Assembly: GCA_000435675.1 (NCBI GenBank)
Contig: FR895146.1
Span: 11,381 to 38,346, forward strand
Length of the DNA stretch: 26,966 bases
Direction of reading: 5' to 3'
Source of the DNA: Eggerthella sp. CAG:298
Lineage (GTDB): Bacteria > Actinomycetota > Coriobacteriia > Coriobacteriales > Eggerthellaceae
The translations under genes and the position numbers were made by a program. The notes under the pieces were generated by a model, which was not told the origin of the DNA, did not search any database, and worked only from the letters and a program-made list of their open reading frames with translations. Positions 7,057-15,330 of this stretch are shown piece after piece. Within the stretch, counting starts at the first letter, position 1. Every line of letters starts with the position of its first letter.

Positions 7057-8994
7057 ATGAACGATCAAAAGCTCGAAGATATCAAACGTCAGCTTGCTGC
7101 CGTGCCAGCGCTCCCAGGCGTATATCTTTGGAAGGATAAAAAAGGACGCGTCATCTATGTAGGTAAGGCCAAGCAGCTGCGCGCTCGCATGCGCCAATAC
7201 GTGAACTTCCAAGATACGCGTGAGAAGATCCCGCTGCTCGTTTCGCAGATCGACTCGTTCGAATACATCGTGGTCGAGAACGAGCACGAATCGCTCGTGC
7301 TCGAGAAGAATCTCATCCAGCAGTATTCGCCCTATTTCAACGCGGACTTCAAGGACGACAAGAGCTATCCGTTCATCGCGCTCACCACTGGCGATGTATT
7401 TCCGGCTATCAAATACACGCGCGAAGCCCATAAGCCTAACACACGCTATTTCGGCCCCTATACTGATTCGCGTGCCGCACGCGACCTTGTCGATATCACG
7501 CGTCGTATCGTGCCGATCTGCGCTTCTTCGTGTGCAGAATGGCGGCGTCTCACTCGCCGTCTTGAGAATTGTTCCTATGATGAGCTCGAACTCTCCGACC
7601 GTCCGTGCTTCGATGCTCATGTGGGACTTGGTCCTGGTGCTTGTTGCGGTGCGATCGATCCAGAGGAATACCAACTTCTCGTAAAGCGTGTGGCGCGCTT
7701 TCTCTCTGGCCAACATAAGGAATTCCTCGATGAGCTCGAAGAGAGCATGCAAGCCGCTGTTGCTGAGCTCGATTTCGAACAGGCATCACGTATCAAAGGC
7801 CGCATCGATACGATCAATTCGCTCGAGAGCAAACAGCACGCGGTCTCTTCGCTCAACCTTGATTCTGATGTGATCGGCATCTACCGCGAAGAGACGATCG
7901 CAGGCATTTCGCTCATCAACGTGCGTGGCGGCAAGGTCATCAATACGAACGAATTCGTCTTCAACAAGGGCAAGGACGTTCCGTTCGAGGACCTTGTGCG
8001 CATGTTCATCCTGCGCTATTACGATAAGACCTCATCGATCCCGCACGAGGTCATTCTTGAAATGCTCCCCGAAGACAGTACGGTCATCGAAGAGTGGCTC
8101 ACCGAAAAACTAGCGAGCCCCTATGGTGCCAAGGTGAACTTCATCGTTCCCAAACGAGGGGAGCGTTCGGCGCTCTTGCAGATGGCGAATACGAACGCGC
8201 GTCATGTGCTCATGCGCTACAAAGCACGCAGCAACTATGACGATGAGCGCATCAATGCAGCACTGCTCCAGCTCGAGAGCGCGCTCGCGCTCGATAGACC
8301 GCCCTTGCGCATCGAGTGCTTCGATATCTCCACTATTCACGGCAAGCATTCGGTCGCTTCGATGGTGGTGTTCGTGAACGGCAAGCCCGATAAGAGCCAG
8401 TACCGCCGTTTCAAGATCCGTCTTGAGACCGAAGAAGCGAACGATTTCGCCATGATGAGCGAGGTGTTCGAGCGACGCTACAACGCCGAGAAGATGAAGG
8501 ATGAACGCTTTGCCCAAAAGCCCGATCTTATCGTAGTCGATGGTGGCAAGCCTCAGCTTACGGCGGCGCTCAGGCAGCTTGAAGAGCTTGGTGCTGCCGA
8601 TATTCCCATCGCAGGCCTTGCTAAGCGCGATGAAGAGCTCTTCGTTCCTTGGCAGGAAAGCGGGCCGGTCGTATTGCCCAGTGGGTCGCCGAGTCTCTAT
8701 CTGCTCAAGCAGGTGCGCGATGAATCGCATCGTTTTGCTATCACGTATCATCGCGAATTGCGTCGCAAGGCTATGACCACGTCCATCCTCGACGAAGTGC
8801 CTGGGATCGGTCCGAAGCGCAAGAAACAGATTCTCAAACATTTCGGTTCGTTTTCACACCTCAAGCAAGCGAGCTTGGACGATATAAAAGCTGCTAGAAT
8901 TGTTCCTGATAGTGTTGCAGAAGACCTCTATGAGGTGCTTCGTGCAGAATATGGAACCGTTACGCTAGAAACATCTCCGGATGATAAGGACTAG
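7057..8994 (+). CDS. uvrC: Excinuclease ABC subunit C
   Basis: UvrC makes both incisions around bulky DNA damage after UvrAB loading. It is 645 aa, normal for the family. Domains: GIY-YIG nuclease (about 14-98, GVY at 21 and YVG at 34), a cysteine region (155-197), the UVR helical motif that contacts UvrB (about 222-257), and an RNase H-like nuclease. The latter has CFDIST (D423), D463 in ANDF, VVDGG (D495) and H558. A tandem helix-hairpin-helix ends the protein (577-630, PGIGPKRKK). The iron-sulfur cysteine pattern is altered: after RPC (C184) the usual GRC cysteine is replaced by Gly, and C155, C159 and C172 sit in an extended segment before it. The start is ATG 7057 after AGGAA. It heads a tight operon, with rapZ 4 bases downstream. 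Confidence 0.96.
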   Translation: MNDQKLEDIKRQLAAVPALPGVYLWKDKKGRVIYVGKAKQLRARMRQYVNFQDTREKIPLLVSQIDSFEYIVVENEHESLVLEKNLIQQYSPYFNADFKDDKSYPFIALTTGDVFPAIKYTREAHKPNTRYFGPYTDSRAARDLVDITRRIVPICASSCAEWRRLTRRLENCSYDELELSDRPCFDAHVGLGPGACCGAIDPEEYQLLVKRVARFLSGQHKEFLDELEESMQAAVAELDFEQASRIKGRIDTINSLESKQHAVSSLNLDSDVIGIYREETIAGISLINVRGGKVINTNEFVFNKGKDVPFEDLVRMFILRYYDKTSSIPHEVILEMLPEDSTVIEEWLTEKLASPYGAKVNFIVPKRGERSALLQMANTNARHVLMRYKARSNYDDERINAALLQLESALALDRPPLRIECFDISTIHGKHSVASMVVFVNGKPDKSQYRRFKIRLETEEANDFAMMSEVFERRYNAEKMKDERFAQKPDLIVVDGGKPQLTAALRQLEELGAADIPIAGLAKRDEELFVPWQESGPVVLPSGSPSLYLLKQVRDESHRFAITYHRELRRKAMTTSILDEVPGIGPKRKKQILKHFGSFSHLKQASLDDIKAARIVPDSVAEDLYEVLRAEYGTVTLETSPDDKD

Positions 8995-8998
8995 ATAT

Positions 8999-9952
8999 AT
9001 GGCTGAGCAAGCATCTGAAGCGAAGAGCACCGAAGAGCAACAAGACGAACGCGTGGAGCCTACCGTTGTCATCATTACCGGCATGAGTGGGGCAGGGCGC
9101 ACGGAAGCGGTCCATGCTTTCGAGGATCTTGGATTCTTCTGCATCGATAATCTTCCGCCCGAGCTCATCATGAGCATCGTGAGCCTTGCGAATATCCCTG
9201 GTCAGAATGAAGGCTTGCGCAAGCTCGCCATCGCTTGTCCGATCCGCACGCAGAGCTATTACGACCAGCTTGTTAAAGAATTGGCCAATCTCGATGAAGC
9301 AGGCATCGGATACCGCTTGGTCTTCCTTGATGCTACCGATGAAACGCTCATCGCGCGCTACAAGGCAACGCGTCGCCTTCATCCGCTTAGCATGGAGAAT
9401 AACCTCACCATCGGCCAAGCGATCGAACGCGAACGCGAGCTCAATAAGGACCTGCCGAAGATCGCCCATTCTTACATAGATACCTCTCAGACCTCTACGC
9501 GTGTGTTGCGCGAACGCTTGCGCGAACTCTATTCGCTCGAGACCAAGCGTGAAGGTTTGAATGTGGTCGTTTACTCGTTCGGGTTCAAACATGGGGCACC
9601 GGTCGATGCTGATATCGTCATCGATGTGCGCTTTCTTCCGAACCCGTTCTACATTCCTGAAATGCGCGTCCTTACCGGCCTTGATGAACCGGTGCGCGAT
9701 TTCGTGCTCTGTAATTCTGAGACCGAGGCGTTCTTGACTTCATGGAAGAATCTTCTCGATTGCGTGATGCCGGGTTATGTGGCTGAAGGAAAGCATCATC
9801 TGGCCATTGCGGTCGGTTGCACGGGCGGACAGCACCGCAGCGTGGTGCTCGCAGAGCAGACGGCAAAGATCCTGAAAGAGGAAGACTATAACGTTTCGGT
9901 CTATCATCGCGACATCGCGCTGGCCGATACGGAAAAGGCAGCCACCAAATGA
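8999..9952 (+). CDS. rapZ: RNase adapter / nucleotide-binding protein RapZ
   Basis: 317 aa, a P-loop protein of the RapZ/YvcJ family. In E. coli RapZ senses amino-sugar precursors and guides RNase E; the Gram-positive role is less clear, so a specific function here is inference. Visible are the Walker A variant GMSGAGRT (28-35), with Arg where Lys is usual (common in actinobacterial members), FCIDNLPP just after, and the C-terminal domain ending in CTGGQHRSV and YHRDI, typical of the UDP-GlcNAc-binding half. I chose ATG 8999, which has TAAGGA 9 bases upstream. An in-frame ATG at 8981 lies inside uvrC without a ribosome site. It overlaps yvcK by ATGA. Confidence 0.94.
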   Translation: MAEQASEAKSTEEQQDERVEPTVVIITGMSGAGRTEAVHAFEDLGFFCIDNLPPELIMSIVSLANIPGQNEGLRKLAIACPIRTQSYYDQLVKELANLDEAGIGYRLVFLDATDETLIARYKATRRLHPLSMENNLTIGQAIERERELNKDLPKIAHSYIDTSQTSTRVLRERLRELYSLETKREGLNVVVYSFGFKHGAPVDADIVIDVRFLPNPFYIPEMRVLTGLDEPVRDFVLCNSETEAFLTSWKNLLDCVMPGYVAEGKHHLAIAVGCTGGQHRSVVLAEQTAKILKEEDYNVSVYHRDIALADTEKAATK

Positions 9953-11082
9953 GTAGCGAGGCTTTCAAACAAGAGCCCACGCTCACGTCCATGTTCCAAG
10001 CGATCGATCGCATCGATACGCAATTCCCACATGGCTATAACGACTTGAAGGCGGTCGTGATCGGCGGCGGCACGGGCGCGCCGGTCTCGATCCGCACCTT
10101 GCTTTCGATGGGTATCCAAACATCGGCCGTGGTGGCCATGGCGGATGACGGCGGGTCAACGGGCATCCTGCGTGCTGAAGCAAAGGTAACCCCACCTGGC
10201 GATATCCGCAAATGCCTTGCCGCGTTCGCAGAGAATCCCGATGATCCCTTCACGAAAGCGTTCAAATATCGCTTCGAATTCGCGCGCAATCATACGCTTG
10301 GCAATCTCATGCTCTCTGCGCTCGAGGAAGCAACTGGTTCTTTCCCTGAGGCGGTGAAGATCTGCGGCAAGCTGCTCGGAAGCAAAGGCAGGGTCTATCC
10401 GTCCACGCTCAACAATGTGGTGCTCAACGCGCGCACGCTCGATGGGCGCACGCTTCACGGGCAAGCGACCGCCTGCAAGTCGGAGACGGCGCTTGATACC
10501 GTCTGGCTCGAATCGGCTGGTCAACCGATGCCCTATGTTGAGGCCATTCGCGCGATCTATGATGCGGATTTCATCGTGCTCGGCCCTGGTTCGCTCTTCA
10601 CTTCGATCATTCCGAACTTGCTCGTTCCGGGCATCCCCGAAGCGATCGAGCGTTCGAAGGCAAAGACCATCTTCGTGTGCAGTCTTGCTGATCAGCAAGG
10701 TGAGACCTGGGGCCTTTCGGCCATCGAACATGTCGATGCGCTGCGCCGCCACGGCATCGGACGCAATCTCGACTATGTGCTCATTCATAGCGCAGAGAAG
10801 ATCGCGCCGCGTCCGCCGCTGCAGGATAGCTTCGAGGCCATCGCTGGTTCAGGCGCGCTTGCGAGCGCTCACCAGGAGAACAGGGAAGGCAAGCCGCTTT
10901 CTGCGAACATTCGCTCGGTAGAAGTGACGTATGAGGATATTCAGAAGATCCAGCAGGATGGCACGGTGGTGCTCGTGCGCAATATGGTCGACCCGCAGCG
11001 TCCAACATGGCACTATCCGCCTGCGCTCGCTCGTGCGTTCGCTGATGTATTCAGGCTGAACACGCCTTCGAGTGGAGCATAG
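9949..11082 (+). CDS. yvcK: YvcK / gluconeogenesis factor (CofD-like)
   Basis: 377 aa, CofD-like fold. YvcK binds UDP-GlcNAc and is needed for growth on gluconeogenic carbon and for cell-wall shape in Bacillus and Mycobacterium. Motifs: VIGGGTGAP (glycine loop at 39-43), ADDGGSTG (65-72), PPGDIRKCL (82-90), HTLGNLML and LGPGSLFTS, all characteristic. The ATG at 9949 overlaps the rapZ stop (ATGA), which implies translational coupling, with AAAAGG just upstream. It is followed 4 bases later by whiA. Its place directly before glycolytic genes fits a carbon-flux role. Confidence 0.94.
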   Translation: MSSEAFKQEPTLTSMFQAIDRIDTQFPHGYNDLKAVVIGGGTGAPVSIRTLLSMGIQTSAVVAMADDGGSTGILRAEAKVTPPGDIRKCLAAFAENPDDPFTKAFKYRFEFARNHTLGNLMLSALEEATGSFPEAVKICGKLLGSKGRVYPSTLNNVVLNARTLDGRTLHGQATACKSETALDTVWLESAGQPMPYVEAIRAIYDADFIVLGPGSLFTSIIPNLLVPGIPEAIERSKAKTIFVCSLADQQGETWGLSAIEHVDALRRHGIGRNLDYVLIHSAEKIAPRPPLQDSFEAIAGSGALASAHQENREGKPLSANIRSVEVTYEDIQKIQQDGTVVLVRNMVDPQRPTWHYPPALARAFADVFRLNTPSSGA

Positions 11083-11086
11083 GCTC

Positions 11087-12031
11087 ATGTCGTTCACTAC
11101 CGAGGTCAAAGAAGAGCTTTCCCGCGTTGCACCAGGGTGTTCGCATTGCGAGAATGCCACGCTTGCAGCACTCATTCGTATCGAAGGCACGCTGCTCATG
11201 AAGGGGCAGGGCAGATATGCCCTTGAGATCGCAACTGATTCGCCGGTGGTTGCGCGCTTCATCATCAAGGCGTTGCATGAGAACTATCACCTTACGACCG
11301 ACCTCACTATGCGCCGCAGCGTGCTCCATAAGACGCCCAACTGGCTCATCGAAGTGCCGATGCAACCAGGGCTCAATGAGACGTTGAAGGAACTTGGCAT
11401 CCTTGGAGAAGATGGGCTTGAGCGCGGCATCGATCCGGCGCTCATCGCAAAGCAGTGCTGCGCAGCGGCGTACTTGCGAGGTGTCTTCTTAGGCAGTGGG
11501 TTCATCTCCAATCCGCGTGGAGATTTCCATTTCGAACTCAAGGTCGTGACCGAAGCGACCGCGAACGCTATCGTCGAATTGCTCAAGGAGCGCGGCATCA
11601 AGGCACGCGCCATCCAGCGACGCAACAGCTACCTGATCTACCTCAAGAGCGGCACGGCCATCTCGTCGTTTCTGGCGCTCGTTGGTGCTCATCAAAGTGC
11701 GCTCAAGATGGAGAACGAACGAGTGGTGAAGAGCGTGCGCAACGACGTGAATCGTCGCGTGAACGCCGAGATCGCCAATCAGGCGAAGGCTTCCGCTGCT
11801 TCGGTCGAACAGATCATGACGATCCGCTGTGTGCTCGAACACCGCGATCTTGCAACGCTTCCGCAAGCGCTTCAGGAATACATCAAATTGCGCATCGCAT
11901 ACCCCGATGCGACCTTGAAAGAGCTTGGTGAAGCTGCTGACCCACCGCTGTCAAAATCTGCGATCAACCATCGTGTTCGTCGGGTCGAACAGCTCGCACA
12001 AGAGATCGCGCGCAAAGAACAGCGCGGATAA
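11087..12031 (+). CDS. whiA: WhiA sporulation/cell-division regulator homologue
   Basis: 314 aa, the standard WhiA length. WhiA joins a LAGLIDADG homing-endonuclease-like domain (without nuclease activity) to a C-terminal helix-turn-helix. In Streptomyces it drives sporulation septation, and in non-sporulating Gram-positives it influences cell division and metabolism. Visible are AAYLRGVFLGSGFI (127-140), a domain running to about 210, NRRVNAEIANQAK, and the HTH with LKELGEAA and SKSAINHRVRR (257-300). The ATG at 11087 has GGAG at 11074-11077, 9 bases upstream; a GTG at 11072 overlapping yvcK is less likely. It is the last gene of the uvrC-rapZ-yvcK-whiA run and is followed by an inverted repeat. 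Confidence 0.95.
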   Translation: MSFTTEVKEELSRVAPGCSHCENATLAALIRIEGTLLMKGQGRYALEIATDSPVVARFIIKALHENYHLTTDLTMRRSVLHKTPNWLIEVPMQPGLNETLKELGILGEDGLERGIDPALIAKQCCAAAYLRGVFLGSGFISNPRGDFHFELKVVTEATANAIVELLKERGIKARAIQRRNSYLIYLKSGTAISSFLALVGAHQSALKMENERVVKSVRNDVNRRVNAEIANQAKASAASVEQIMTIRCVLEHRDLATLPQALQEYIKLRIAYPDATLKELGEAADPPLSKSAINHRVRRVEQLAQEIARKEQRG

Positions 12032-12040
12032 TGCGTGCAG

Positions 12041-12068
12041 TGCATGTGAACTATTTTGTTCACATGCA
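12041..12068 (+). terminator. Inverted repeat after whiA, possible terminator
   Basis: The 11-bp perfect arms TGCATGTGAAC (12041-12051) and GTTCACATGCA (12058-12068) have a 6-base loop, starting 9 bases after the whiA stop. The tail TTTCTCT is only a weak U-tract and the stem is AT-rich. It may be a modest terminator or a protein-binding operator. Confidence 0.5.
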
Positions 12069-12170
12069 TTTCTCTGATGAAGATAAGCTTGCGCCATGTG
12101 GTCAATCTTTAGATTATGAGTAGTTTTACTGGGGTGAATCCGCTGAACACTCTGAGTGCAATCGTGTTTC

Positions 12171-12179
12171 TGGTATAGT
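12171..12179 (+). promoter_or_regulatory. Extended -10 promoter of gapA
   Basis: TGgTATAGT is an extended -10 element (TG one base ahead of TATAGT at 12174-12179). No good -35 lies 16-18 bases upstream, as is usual for extended -10 promoters. The predicted start near 12186 gives a leader of about 90 bases. Confidence 0.6.
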
Positions 12180-12199
12180 GAATACGTTAGTTCATCTAG

Positions 12200-12226
12200 T
12201 TTGTCGCTTGTTGTATAAGCGACAAA
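12200..12226 (+). promoter_or_regulatory. Inverted repeat in the gapA leader
   Basis: The perfect 10-bp arms TTTGTCGCTT (12200-12209) and AAGCGACAAA (12217-12226) are separated by 7 bases, just downstream of the predicted gapA transcription start. No U-tract follows, so it is not a terminator. It could be a repressor operator or an mRNA-stabilising hairpin. Confidence 0.6.
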
Positions 12227-12275
12227 AGAAATAGTTGTAAGGGTTTGCATGTGCAAGCCGCGAAAGGGGAAACCT

Positions 12276-13280
12276 ATGACAACCAAGGTTGGTATTAACG
12301 GATACGGTCGTATCGGCCGCTTGGTATTCCGTGCCATGGAAAACGATCCTGAACTTGAGGTTGTTGCTATCAACGACCTGGGCGATATTCCTACCATGGC
12401 TCACCTTTTGAAATATGATTCCATCCATGGCCGTGTTTTCGAAGAGGTCGTCGCAGAAGCCGAGGGCTTCGTAGTGAACGGCCGCAAGGTCAAGGTTCTT
12501 TCAGAGCGCAATCCTGAGGATCTTCCGTGGGGCGAGCTCGGTGTCGACATCGTGGTCGAATCCACCGGTCTGTTCACCGATGCGAACAAGGCGAAAGCTC
12601 ATCTGGATGCGGGCGCTAAGAAGGTCATCATCTCCGCTCCTGCGAAGAACGAGGACATCACCATCGTCATGGGTGTGAACGACGATCAGTACAACCCAGA
12701 GACCGATAACATCATCTCGAATGCGTCCTGCACCACCAACTGCCTTGCTCCTATGGCAAAGGTGCTGCTCGATAACTTCGGCATCAAGCGTGGTTTCATG
12801 AACACGATCCATGCTTACACCAACGATCAGAAGATCCTCGATCTTCCGCACAAGGATCTGCGTCGTGCACGCGCTGCAGCGCTTTCCATGATCCCGACCA
12901 CCACGGGTGCTGCTCGTGCCGTTTCGCTCGTTTTGCCTGAGCTCAAGGGCAAGCTCGACGGTTTCGCTACGCGCGTTCCTACTCCCGATGGCTCTATGGT
13001 CGATCTTACGGTCGAGCTTGAGAAGAACGTTACGATCGAAGAGATCAATGCTGCCATGAAGGCTGCAGCTGAAGGTCCGATGAAGGGCATCCTCGAATAC
13101 GTCGACGAACCCATCGTCTCGACCGATATCGTCGACGATGCGCATTCTTCGATCTTCGACAGCCTGCTCACCATGGTTCTGGGTGGCGAAGGCAACTTCG
13201 TGAAGTGCATTTCCTGGTACGACAACGAATGGGGCTATTCGAATCGCGTGAAGGATCTCGCGAAGATCTTGCTTCCCTAA
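12276..13280 (+). CDS. gapA: Glyceraldehyde-3-phosphate dehydrogenase, type I
   Basis: 334 aa. It oxidises glyceraldehyde-3-phosphate to 1,3-bisphosphoglycerate with reduction of NAD. The Rossmann start GINGYGRIGR (6-15) is followed by ND at 33-34, consistent with NAD rather than NADP use. The catalytic cysteine is C152 in SNASCTTNC, with the helper histidine in TIHAYTNDQ. The C-terminal WYDNEWGYSNR is canonical. The start is ATG 12276, behind AAAGGGGA at 12263-12270; an in-frame ATG at 12249 would add nine residues ahead of the glycine-rich start and has no support. It is the first gene of the glycolytic cluster, with its own promoter and a leader inverted repeat. A terminator-like hairpin separates it from pgk. 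Confidence 0.97.
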   Translation: MTTKVGINGYGRIGRLVFRAMENDPELEVVAINDLGDIPTMAHLLKYDSIHGRVFEEVVAEAEGFVVNGRKVKVLSERNPEDLPWGELGVDIVVESTGLFTDANKAKAHLDAGAKKVIISAPAKNEDITIVMGVNDDQYNPETDNIISNASCTTNCLAPMAKVLLDNFGIKRGFMNTIHAYTNDQKILDLPHKDLRRARAAALSMIPTTTGAARAVSLVLPELKGKLDGFATRVPTPDGSMVDLTVELEKNVTIEEINAAMKAAAEGPMKGILEYVDEPIVSTDIVDDAHSSIFDSLLTMVLGGEGNFVKCISWYDNEWGYSNRVKDLAKILLP

Positions 13281-13304
13281 GTTTGGTATCACGGTTTGAA
13301 CATG

Positions 13305-13340
13305 AAGGAGAGTATTTTCATAAATGCTCTCCTTTTATTT
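13305..13340 (+). terminator. Terminator/attenuator between gapA and pgk
   Basis: The arms AAGGAGAGTAT (13305-13315) and ATGCTCTCCTT (13324-13334) pair over 11 bp with one G-U and an 8-base loop. They run into TTTTATTTT at 13333-13341. The pgk ribosome site begins directly after. It probably lets only part of gapA transcription continue. Confidence 0.7.
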
Positions 13341-13353
13341 TGAAAGGATCACT

Positions 13354-14538
13354 ATGAGCGACCTCAAGTTATATACCGATGCCGATGTTTCGGGCAAGCG
13401 CGTGCTCGTGCGCGTAGATTTCAACGTACCGCTCAAAGACGGCAAGGTCGAAGACGATACGCGTATTCGCGCTGCACTCCCTACCATCGAATTCCTGATC
13501 GATCACGGTGCGCGCGTTATCCTCGCAAGCCACTTGGGCAGGCCTGATGGTACGGGCTATCAAGAAGAATTCTCGCTTGCGCCCGTGGCTGCGTATCTGC
13601 AGGATCTGATCGGCAAACCAGTCACATTCGCTACTGACACCATCGGAGATTCAGCTAAAGAAACGGTCGCGGCGCTCAAAGATGGCGATGTAGCACTGCT
13701 CGAGAACCTGCGTTTCGATAAGCGCGAGAAGAAGAACGACCCTGAATTCGCTCGTGAACTTGCTTCGCTTGCTGATCTCTATATCAACGATGCCTTCGGG
13801 GCTGCGCATCGTGCTCATGCTTCCACGGCGGGTGTTGCGCAGTTCTTGCCGGCTTACGCGGGTGCGCTCATGGCAAAAGAGGTCAATACCCTCACTTCCA
13901 TGCTCGACAATCCCAAGCGCCCCTTCGTCGCCATTCTGGGAGGTTCGAAGGTTTCCGATAAGGTGAAAGTGATCGATGCGCTCATCGATAAGTGTGACAA
14001 GCTCATCATCGGCGGCGGTATGTGCTTCACGTTCTTGAAAGCGCAGGGCTTCTCGACAGGCACTTCTCTTATGGAAGAAGAGTGGGTCGAACGTGCGGGC
14101 AAGATGCTCGAAAAGGCTAAGGAAAAGGGCGTTGAGATGCTCTTACCGGTCGATGTCGTGTGCGCCGATGAATTCGCCAACGATGCCCACAAGGAAGTCT
14201 GCACGGTCGTTGAGATGCCAGATAACATGATGGGTCTCGATATTGGACCAGCTACCGCCATTGTCTATGCTGAAGCGATCGAAGATGCGAAGACGGTGTT
14301 CTGGAATGGCCCGATGGGGGTATTCGAAATGCCTTCGTTCGAAGGTGGCACGCGTGCGGTGGCTGATGCAGTGGCGAACAACAAAGCGGCAGACACTATC
14401 ATCGGCGGCGGCGATAGCGTTGCGGCGGTGAATAAGTTCGGCCTCGCAGATCAGATGACCTTCATCTCGACGGGCGGCGGCGCTTCGATGGAATTGGTAC
14501 AAGGCGAGCTTCTTCCTGGTGTTGAAGCTCTGAAATAA
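13354..14538 (+). CDS. pgk: Phosphoglycerate kinase
   Basis: 394 aa, the usual length. It transfers the acyl phosphate of 1,3-bisphosphoglycerate to ADP. The N-terminal substrate domain shows VLVRVDFNVP and SHLGRPDG. AAHRAHAS follows, and the nucleotide domain carries ILGGSKVSDK, the GPMGVFE loop and GGGDSVAAV near the end. The start is ATG 13354, preceded by GAAAGGA at 13342-13348; an ATG at 13324 lies inside the terminator hairpin and is not credible. The tpiA start follows 9 bases after the stop, so pgk, tpiA and gpmI are almost certainly cotranscribed. Confidence 0.97.
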   Translation: MSDLKLYTDADVSGKRVLVRVDFNVPLKDGKVEDDTRIRAALPTIEFLIDHGARVILASHLGRPDGTGYQEEFSLAPVAAYLQDLIGKPVTFATDTIGDSAKETVAALKDGDVALLENLRFDKREKKNDPEFARELASLADLYINDAFGAAHRAHASTAGVAQFLPAYAGALMAKEVNTLTSMLDNPKRPFVAILGGSKVSDKVKVIDALIDKCDKLIIGGGMCFTFLKAQGFSTGTSLMEEEWVERAGKMLEKAKEKGVEMLLPVDVVCADEFANDAHKEVCTVVEMPDNMMGLDIGPATAIVYAEAIEDAKTVFWNGPMGVFEMPSFEGGTRAVADAVANNKAADTIIGGGDSVAAVNKFGLADQMTFISTGGGASMELVQGELLPGVEALK

Positions 14539-14547
14539 GGGGGATAT

Positions 14548-15327
14548 ATGCGTAAGTACATGATGGCAGGCAACTGGAAGATGAATAAGACCATCCCAGA
14601 AGCCATCGCACTCACTCAACAGCTCTGCAACTATTACAATCGCGCATGGGACAAGGTAGAAGTGGTCCTCTGCGTTCCTGCGATCGATATCCGTCCGGTG
14701 CAGACGGTCATCGATTTCGACAAGACCGATATCGAAGTCGCTGCTCAGAATGTCTATTTCGAGCCTTCTGGCGCTTATACGGGCGAGATCTCGATCCCGA
14801 TGATCAAGGATGCGGGTTGCACCTACAGCATCGTCGGTCATTCAGAGCGTCGTGAATACTTTGCTGAAACCGATGAAACAGTGAACCTGAAGGTCAAGGC
14901 GCTTGTTGCTGATGGCCTTGGTGCGATCGTGTGTGTGGGCGAATCGCTCGCGATCCGTGATGATGATCGCTATATCGAATTCGTCGTGGCGCAGGTACGT
15001 GCCGCGCTTGCTGGTCTCGATGCAGAAGATCTTGAGCATGTCGTTGTTGCGTACGAGCCCGTGTGGGCAATCGGTACGGGTCGTACTGCTACGCCTGAGC
15101 AGGCTGAGGAAGTCTGCGCGGCTATTCGCCAGACCATCGCTGATATGTTCACGGCAGAAGCAGCCGAAGCGATCCGCGTTCTCTACGGTGGTTCCATGAA
15201 TGTGGGCAATGTTGATTCTCTGCTTGCGATGGCTGATATCGATGGCGGTCTTATTGGTGGCGCAGCGCTCGATGCCGATTCGTTCAAGCAGCTCATCGAA
15301 GCTGCCGCAAAGGCTTCTGAGGAGTAG
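14548..15327 (+). CDS. tpiA: Triosephosphate isomerase
   Basis: 259 aa TIM barrel interconverting dihydroxyacetone phosphate and glyceraldehyde-3-phosphate. The catalytic set is complete: N9 and K11 in GNWKMNK, H98 in IVGHSERR, and E170 in AYEPVWAIGTG. The phosphate loop VLYGGSMN and GLIGGAALD close the barrel. The ribosome site AGGGGGAT stands 3 bases before ATG 14548. It lies 9 bases from pgk and 3 bases from gpmI. Confidence 0.97.
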   Translation: MRKYMMAGNWKMNKTIPEAIALTQQLCNYYNRAWDKVEVVLCVPAIDIRPVQTVIDFDKTDIEVAAQNVYFEPSGAYTGEISIPMIKDAGCTYSIVGHSERREYFAETDETVNLKVKALVADGLGAIVCVGESLAIRDDDRYIEFVVAQVRAALAGLDAEDLEHVVVAYEPVWAIGTGRTATPEQAEEVCAAIRQTIADMFTAEAAEAIRVLYGGSMNVGNVDSLLAMADIDGGLIGGAALDADSFKQLIEAAAKASEE

Positions 15328-15330
15328 GGC

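Noticed and set aside
3229..12067. Recurring TCACATGC/GCATGTGA in intergenic regions (3229, 4859, 12042, 12060)
   Set aside because: The same octamer also appears inside coding genes (near 16355 and 21298), so its frequency is not clearly above background without a genome-wide count.
12041..12068. Rex or CRP operator at the whiA-gapA repeat
   Set aside because: TGTGA and TCACA are 10 bases apart here, while both those sites need 6.
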